Shown here one piece after another: positions 6,388 to 10,181 of a stretch of 10,181 nucleotides of DNA (its first letter is position 1; every line of letters begins with the position of its first letter). Source of the stretch: Hyphomicrobiales bacterium (GTDB taxonomy: Bacteria > Pseudomonadota > Alphaproteobacteria > Rhizobiales > Xanthobacteraceae); the NCBI GenBank assembly GCA_021730825.1, contig JAKFYO010000041.1:1-10181 (forward strand), written 5' to 3'. Below the pieces are notes generated by a model. That model saw nothing but the letters and a program-made list of their open reading frames with translations, did no database searches and was not told where the DNA came from. The translations under genes were made by a program, and so were the position numbers.

Positions 6388-6475
6388 GATCGACAATCGC
6401 CTCGGTAGCGGGGCAAACTGAAGATAAGAACGAAGAACAACGCCAAAAATAACGAAGTTCAGGGGAGGAAATAAA

Positions 6476-7708
6476 ATGGCTTCGAAGACTCGCATCTCGC
6501 GCCGCACATTCACTGCCGGCATGGGTGCCGCCGGCATCGTCGCAGGCACCGCTCCGTTCAACATCATTTCCGCACAAGGCGCGCCGCTGAAAGTCGGCGT
6601 GTTGTTGCCGCGCTCCGGCGCGCAGGCCGGCATCGGTCAGGATTGCCAGCGCGGCGTCGATATCACCGCAGGCCTTCTGAAAGACCTGAAGCTGCCCACG
6701 CTCCAGATTATGAACGGCGACACCGAAACCAACGTCGAAGTCGCTCGTGCCCGCGCCGAACGCCTCATCAACGAAGGTGCGCAGCTTCTTGTCGGCGCCT
6801 TCGACTCCGGTCAGTCGACCGCGATCGCACAGGTCGCCGAGCAGAAGGGGATTCCCTACGTCATCAATATCGCGGCCGCGCCGCCGATTACGGAGCAGGG
6901 CTACAAGTTCGTGTTCCGCAACTTCCCGACCGCGCCGACGATTCTCGCGAACGCCTTCGAAAACCAGATCGAGATTTTCAAGGCGACCGGCAATGCGCCG
7001 AAGACGGCCGTGTTCATGCATGTGAACGACACCTTCGGCACTGCGATGCAGAAGGGCTTCACCGGCACCATGGCGAGGTTCGCGGACACGCCGTACAAGG
7101 TTCTGGAAACGATCGCGTATGACGGCACCGCGCGCGATCTTTCGGTCGAAGTCGCCAAAGCCAAGGCAACGAACGCAGAAGCGCTGGTCATGGTCAGCCG
7201 TCTGAACGACGCGATCCTGATCACCCGCGAACTCGTGAAGCAGCGCTGGTCGCCGAAAGCCGTGCTCTCGATGGGGCCGGGCTGGTACGAAGACCAGTAT
7301 CTGAAAACCCTCGGCAAGCTCGGCGACGGTCCGATGAGCTTCGTGCCCTGGTACGATCCGAACAAGAAGCTTTCGAAGGCGCTCGAAGCGGCGCTCGCCA
7401 AGGCGCATCCGGGTCTGAACATGAACACCAACCATGTTTACACCTTCGAAGCGCTGCTGGTGGCAGCCGACGCCTACAAGCGCGCCGGCTCCGCAGATCC
7501 GAAGGCGCTTGCCGACGCGATCCGCGCGACCAACATCAAGGACAACGTCTCGCCGGGTCCGGGCATCCAGTTCGACGCCAAGGGTCAGAACGCGGCGTTG
7601 AAGAATTCGGCGATCCAGAATCGCGGCGGCAAGCTCGTCACGATTGCGCCGAAGGAAGCTTCGAACGCGAAGCCTGAACATCCGATGAAGCCTTACGACA
7701 AGCGCTAA
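6476..7708 (+). CDS. Periplasmic substrate-binding protein (Peripla_BP_6), importer 2
   Basis: This 410-residue HAAT binding protein is the first gene of the plus-strand operon. The N-terminus carries a Tat signal (S8-R-R-T-F-T) followed by a small-residue hydrophobic stretch, with likely processing near SAQGAPLK (about 32-36). The mature protein starts APLKVGVLLPRSG, parallel to importer 1, but the rest differs clearly. It has GDTETNVEVARARAERLI (81-98), VGAFDSGQSTAIAQVAEQKGIPYVI (106-130), and only one cysteine (57), so no disulfide is possible within the protein. The two binding proteins therefore probably recognise different ligands. The ATG at 6476 has a strong AGGGGAGGAAA site. A GC hairpin with GAAA loop follows the stop codon. 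The ligand is unknown; context suggests an aromatic acid or related carboxylate. Confidence 0.92.
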   Translation: MASKTRISRRTFTAGMGAAGIVAGTAPFNIISAQGAPLKVGVLLPRSGAQAGIGQDCQRGVDITAGLLKDLKLPTLQIMNGDTETNVEVARARAERLINEGAQLLVGAFDSGQSTAIAQVAEQKGIPYVINIAAAPPITEQGYKFVFRNFPTAPTILANAFENQIEIFKATGNAPKTAVFMHVNDTFGTAMQKGFTGTMARFADTPYKVLETIAYDGTARDLSVEVAKAKATNAEALVMVSRLNDAILITRELVKQRWSPKAVLSMGPGWYEDQYLKTLGKLGDGPMSFVPWYDPNKKLSKALEAALAKAHPGLNMNTNHVYTFEALLVAADAYKRAGSADPKALADAIRATNIKDNVSPGPGIQFDAKGQNAALKNSAIQNRGGKLVTIAPKEASNAKPEHPMKPYDKR

Positions 7709-7728
7709 CAGGCGCTCGTCCCGAACTG

Positions 7729-7752
7729 CTCCGGCCGCGAAAGCGGCCGGAG
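7729..7752 (+). other. Intercistronic GC-rich hairpin with GAAA loop, between binding protein and livH of importer 2
   Basis: CTCCGGCCGC-GAAA-GCGGCCGGAG is a perfect 10-bp stem with a GNRA-type tetraloop, extendable by G-U pairs at its base. It begins 20 nt after the binding-protein stop and ends 22 nt before the livH GTG. No T-run follows, so full termination is unlikely. Its position and loop match the hairpin in the opposite operon (4849-4870) although the stem sequences differ. Likely role: protection of the binding-protein message or partial attenuation, giving less permease than binding protein. Confidence 0.78.
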
Positions 7753-7774
7753 TGTTGCTGCACAGGGCTAAGCC

Positions 7775-8647
7775 GTGACAACCGAAGTCGTTCTCAAAAT
7801 CGCAATCAGCGGCGTGCTGACCGGCCTGGTTTACGGCCTGATGGCGCTCGGCCTCTCCGTGATTTTCGGCGTTGTGCGCGTCGTCAACTTCGCGCATGGC
7901 GAGATGATGACGATTGCGATGTATCTCGTGATCGTTTTCTTCTCCGCGCTCGGCCTCGATCCGCTGTTGATGCTGGTACCGATTTCGGCGGTGCTATTCG
8001 CCCTCGGCTATCTGATGCAGCGCGCAATCATCAATCCGTTTATCAACCGGCCGGAACACAGCCAGTTCATGCTGCTCGTCGCGGTCGCGCTGATCATGGT
8101 CAACGCGCTGCTGTTGATTTTCGGCCCGGACTCGCAGGGTATTACCACCTCATATTCTTTCGACAGCTTCGATGTCGGCGGCATCATCATCGACGCAGGT
8201 AAAGTTTACGCGGCGATTGCCGCACTGATCGTTGCGGTCGCTTTGTTCTCGTTCTTCCGGCTGACGCTGACCGGAAAAGCGATCCGCGCCTGTGCCGATA
8301 ATTATAACGGCGCGCTGGTCGTCGGCCTCGATGTGAAGCGGCTTTATTCGCTCACCTTCGGCATCGGGGCTGCCTGCGTGGGTGCCGCCGGAACCATGCT
8401 GATGATCGTGACCGACGTGACGCCTGCGATCGGCCCCGCTTACACGCTGCTTGCCTTCGTGATCGTGATTACCGGCGGTCTCGGCTCGATGCCGGGCGCG
8501 ATTGTTGGCGGCATCCTTATTGGTCTTACCGAGGCGCTCGGCGGCTTCTTCTTCACGCCGTCCGCGAAGACGATGTTCTCGTTCGGAATTCTTGTGCTCG
8601 TTCTTCTGTTCCGCCCGCAGGGCATCATGGGACGGAAAACGGCATGA
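7775..8647 (+). CDS. LivH-type ABC transporter permease, importer 2
   Basis: This 290-residue inner-membrane permease forms the channel with the LivM encoded next. Features are SGVLTGLVYGLMALGLSVIF (12-31), the LivH-typical FGVVRVVNFAHGEMM (31-45), an EAA-like loop (about 167-191, IRACADNYNGALVVGLD), the glycine-rich ITGGLGSMPGAIVGGILIG (232-250) and the terminal LLFRPQGIMG. It starts with GTG at 7775, 7 nt after AGGG (7764-7767); no ATG gives a full first helix. The non-ATG start and modest ribosome binding site, after a hairpin, should make it less translated than the binding protein. Its stop overlaps the next start as ATGA. It is only distantly similar to the importer-1 LivH, so the two operons do not look like a recent duplication. 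Confidence 0.92.
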   Translation: MTTEVVLKIAISGVLTGLVYGLMALGLSVIFGVVRVVNFAHGEMMTIAMYLVIVFFSALGLDPLLMLVPISAVLFALGYLMQRAIINPFINRPEHSQFMLLVAVALIMVNALLLIFGPDSQGITTSYSFDSFDVGGIIIDAGKVYAAIAALIVAVALFSFFRLTLTGKAIRACADNYNGALVVGLDVKRLYSLTFGIGAACVGAAGTMLMIVTDVTPAIGPAYTLLAFVIVITGGLGSMPGAIVGGILIGLTEALGGFFFTPSAKTMFSFGILVLVLLFRPQGIMGRKTA

Positions 8648-9657
8648 AGTATTTGTTCGAAGGAGTTTCTCGCAGCGCGCTGATTCTGCTTGTGCTGTTC
8701 TTCGCCGCACTTCTCGCAGCGCCCATGTTCGCGAACGACTATCTGATCGTCGTGCTGATTACGATTCTCTACTTCGCTTATGCCGGCCAGTGCTGGAACA
8801 TCATGATGGGCTTCGCAGGCCAGCTTTCGCTAGGCCATGCGCTTTACATCGGCCTTGGCGCTTACGTGACCGCGGCGCTTTACGTGAAATTCGGCGTGAG
8901 CCCGTGGATCGGGTTATTTCCGGCGCTTGCCATCGCAGGCGCGGTCGGCGCGGTGATCGGCTTTCTCGCGTTCCGCTTCGGCGTCTCGGGGGTTTACTTC
9001 GCGATCCTCACTATCGCTTTCGCGGAGTTCGCGCGCATCGGCTTCGATCACTTCGGCTGGGTCGGCGGCGCGGCCGGGTATTTCCTGCCGGTCGCGAATT
9101 ACACGCAGAACGATTTCTTCAATCTGCGCGGCAGCCAGCACATGTTCTATTACATCCTGCTCGCGATGACGCTGGCGGCTTTCATTCTCTGTCATCTGCT
9201 GTTGCGCTCGCGCGCCGGGTATTACTGGCTTGCGATCCGCGAAAGCCCCGAAGCCGCCGAAGCGCTCGGCATCAATATATTTCGCTATAAAATGTATGCG
9301 GTGGTTCTCTCCGCAGCGCTCACTTCGCTCGGCGGCGTGATCTTTGCGTTCTTCTACAACAATCTCTTCCCCGAGCAGGTTTTCCACATCTCGCGCTCGA
9401 TCGAACTCATTCTCGGGCCGATCATTGGCGGCATCGGCACGTTGTTTGGCCCGATTGTCGGTGCGTTCCTGCTCACGGGTCTCGCGGAAGGCTTGCGCGA
9501 AATCATGCTGCGGCTCGGCATCGACCTGCCCGGCATGAAGCAGGTGTTTTATGGAATCTGTCTGCTTTTTGTCGTGATGTTTCTTCCAGACGGGGTGTGG
9601 CCGCCACTGAAGAAGAAACTGGGCCTCGACCGCGACAGCGAAAAAAAGGAGAGCTGA
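8644..9657 (+). CDS. LivM-type ABC transporter permease, importer 2
   Basis: This 337-residue inner-membrane subunit pairs with LivH. It shows the LivM hallmark GFAGQLSLGHALYIGLGAY (56-74), an EAA loop at about 197-216 (AIRESPEAAEALGINIFRYK), a conserved glycine-rich segment LGPIIGGIGTLFGPIVGAFLL (257-277), and the end FLPDGVWPPL. The start ATG overlaps the livH stop by 4 nt (ATGA), indicating coupled translation. It ends with a charged tail (KKKLGLDRDSEKKES) and a stop only 2 nt before livG. The AAAGGAG ribosome binding site for livG lies within its last codons. Unlike importer 1, no ATPase is fused to its C-terminus, although the tail and close spacing resemble the linker position of that fusion. 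Confidence 0.93.
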   Translation: MKYLFEGVSRSALILLVLFFAALLAAPMFANDYLIVVLITILYFAYAGQCWNIMMGFAGQLSLGHALYIGLGAYVTAALYVKFGVSPWIGLFPALAIAGAVGAVIGFLAFRFGVSGVYFAILTIAFAEFARIGFDHFGWVGGAAGYFLPVANYTQNDFFNLRGSQHMFYYILLAMTLAAFILCHLLLRSRAGYYWLAIRESPEAAEALGINIFRYKMYAVVLSAALTSLGGVIFAFFYNNLFPEQVFHISRSIELILGPIIGGIGTLFGPIVGAFLLTGLAEGLREIMLRLGIDLPGMKQVFYGICLLFVVMFLPDGVWPPLKKKLGLDRDSEKKES

Positions 9658-9659
9658 AG

Positions 9660-10181
9660 ATGGCGCTCCTCGAAGTCGGCGGCATCTCGAAAAGCTTCAG
9701 CGGCCTGAAAGCCGTGCAGAACGTCACGTTTGAAGTGCCGGAAGGAAAGATCGTCGGCCTGATCGGCCCGAACGGTGCCGGCAAGACCACCTGCTTCAAT
9801 ATGATCGCCGGCGTTTATAAACCGGACACCGGCGCGGTTACGCTGAACGGCTCGCGCATCGACGGCAAACGTCCGGACGAAATCTGCCGCGCCGGCATCG
9901 GCCGCACTTTCCAGATCGTGAAACCGTTCGCAGGCTTAAGTGTGCTCGACAACGTGGTGGTAGGCGCCTTGAACGCGGCTTCCTCCGTTATCGAGGCACG
10001 CAAGAAGGCTGACGAGGTGCTCGAAGTCCTGGGGCTGGCGCCTAAGCGCTTGCATGCGGCATCCACCTTGACGCTTCCCGACCGCAAGCGTCTCGAAGTT
10101 GCGCGCGCGCTTGCGACCCAACCCAAGGTCCTTTTGCTCGACGAAGTCATGGCAGGGCTTCGCCCGACCGAGGTCGATCAG
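9660..10181 (+). CDS. LivG-type ABC transporter ATP-binding protein, importer 2 (runs off the right edge)
   Basis: These are the first 174 codons of a LivG-type ATPase, about 70% of the usual 250 or so. Walker A is GPNGAGKT (36-43), the Q-loop glutamine lies in GRTFQI (Gln85), and Walker B is LLLDE (158-162) followed by VMAGLRPTE. The ABC signature is unusual: where LSGGQ or LSYGE is expected, the sequence reads LTLPD (137-141), followed by the normal RKRLEVARAL. The Ser and both Gly that normally contact ATP are missing. The surrounding sequence is well conserved, so this looks like a family variant rather than decay. The start ATG at 9660 follows AAAGGAGAG with good spacing. livF presumably follows outside the window. 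Confidence 0.93.
   Translation, partial: MALLEVGGISKSFSGLKAVQNVTFEVPEGKIVGLIGPNGAGKTTCFNMIAGVYKPDTGAVTLNGSRIDGKRPDEICRAGIGRTFQIVKPFAGLSVLDNVVVGALNAASSVIEARKKADEVLEVLGLAPKRLHAASTLTLPDRKRLEVARALATQPKVLLLDEVMAGLRPTEVDQ

Larger units (their letters stand above)
6089..6475. promoter_or_regulatory. Divergent regulatory region between the two importer operons
   Basis: This 387-bp gap separates the start codons of the two binding-protein genes. No convincing gene lies in it; short frames at 6073-6329 lack family features and overlap each other. The right part (6318-6475) is AT-rich and holds two perfect TATAAT hexamers, one symmetric for both strands, plus a copy of the 17-bp motif seen before boxR. 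The left part (6106-6310) is GC-rich and would be a roughly 230-nt leader for the minus-strand operon if its promoter is the symmetric element. It contains a 14-bp perfect palindrome at 6195-6208. The plus-strand leader after the extended -10 is about 80 nt, A-rich and apparently unstructured. Confidence 0.7.

Noticed and set aside
6089..7897. Open reading frame continuing about 600 codons upstream of the importer-1 binding protein, antisense to the importer-2 binding-protein gene
   Set aside because: The Tat signal peptide and strong ribosome binding site fix the real start at 6088. The upstream translation is rich in Arg, His and Glu with no family features, as expected for the antisense of a GC-rich gene.
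1..10181. CRISPR arrays, tRNA/rRNA genes, insertion sequences, phage or attachment sites
   Set aside because: I saw no regularly spaced repeats, tRNA-like cloverleaf, transposase or integrase sequence, or terminal inverted repeats with target duplications anywhere in the window.

Overview
The window looks like part of an aerobic aromatic-acid (benzoate-type) uptake and activation cluster from a GC-rich alphaproteobacterium, probably Hyphomicrobiales (Bradyrhizobium/Rhodopseudomonas/Xanthobacteraceae-like). The taxonomic guess rests on base composition, gene order and remembered family resemblance; no search was run. All main genes are intact apart from the two cut by the window edges. I see no RNA gene, insertion sequence, prophage or CRISPR array.

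Layout. (1) Positions 1-297, minus strand: the N-terminal 99 codons of a benzoate/4-hydroxybenzoate-type CoA ligase. (2) A 179-bp divergent promoter region. (3) Positions 477-1391, plus strand: a BoxR/BzdR-type regulator, an XRE helix-turn-helix fused to a shikimate-kinase-like domain that in this family senses benzoyl-CoA. (4) Positions 1392-6088, minus strand, transcribed right to left: a complete branched-chain-amino-acid-type (HAAT/Liv) ABC importer made of a substrate-binding protein, LivH permease, a fused LivM-LivG permease-ATPase and LivF ATPase. Its last codon abuts the boxR stop codon with no base between. (5) A 387-bp divergent regulatory region at 6089-6475. (6) Positions 6476-10181, plus strand: a second HAAT importer with substrate-binding protein, LivH, LivM and the first 174 codons of LivG. 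Here LivM and LivG are separate genes, and LivF presumably lies beyond the edge.

How it fits together (inference). The two importers would bring aromatic acids or related carboxylates into the cell, the ligase would activate them to CoA thioesters, and the thioester would relieve repression by BoxR. Both promoter regions share a 17-bp AT-rich motif (two copies before bclA/boxR, one between the transporters), which could be the BoxR operator. Both transporter operons also carry a perfect GC-rich hairpin with a GAAA loop directly after the binding-protein gene. That is a plausible device for making more binding protein than membrane components. The individual families are known; the points of interest are the paired hairpins, the shared motif, the fused versus split LivM/LivG, and non-canonical ATPase motifs.
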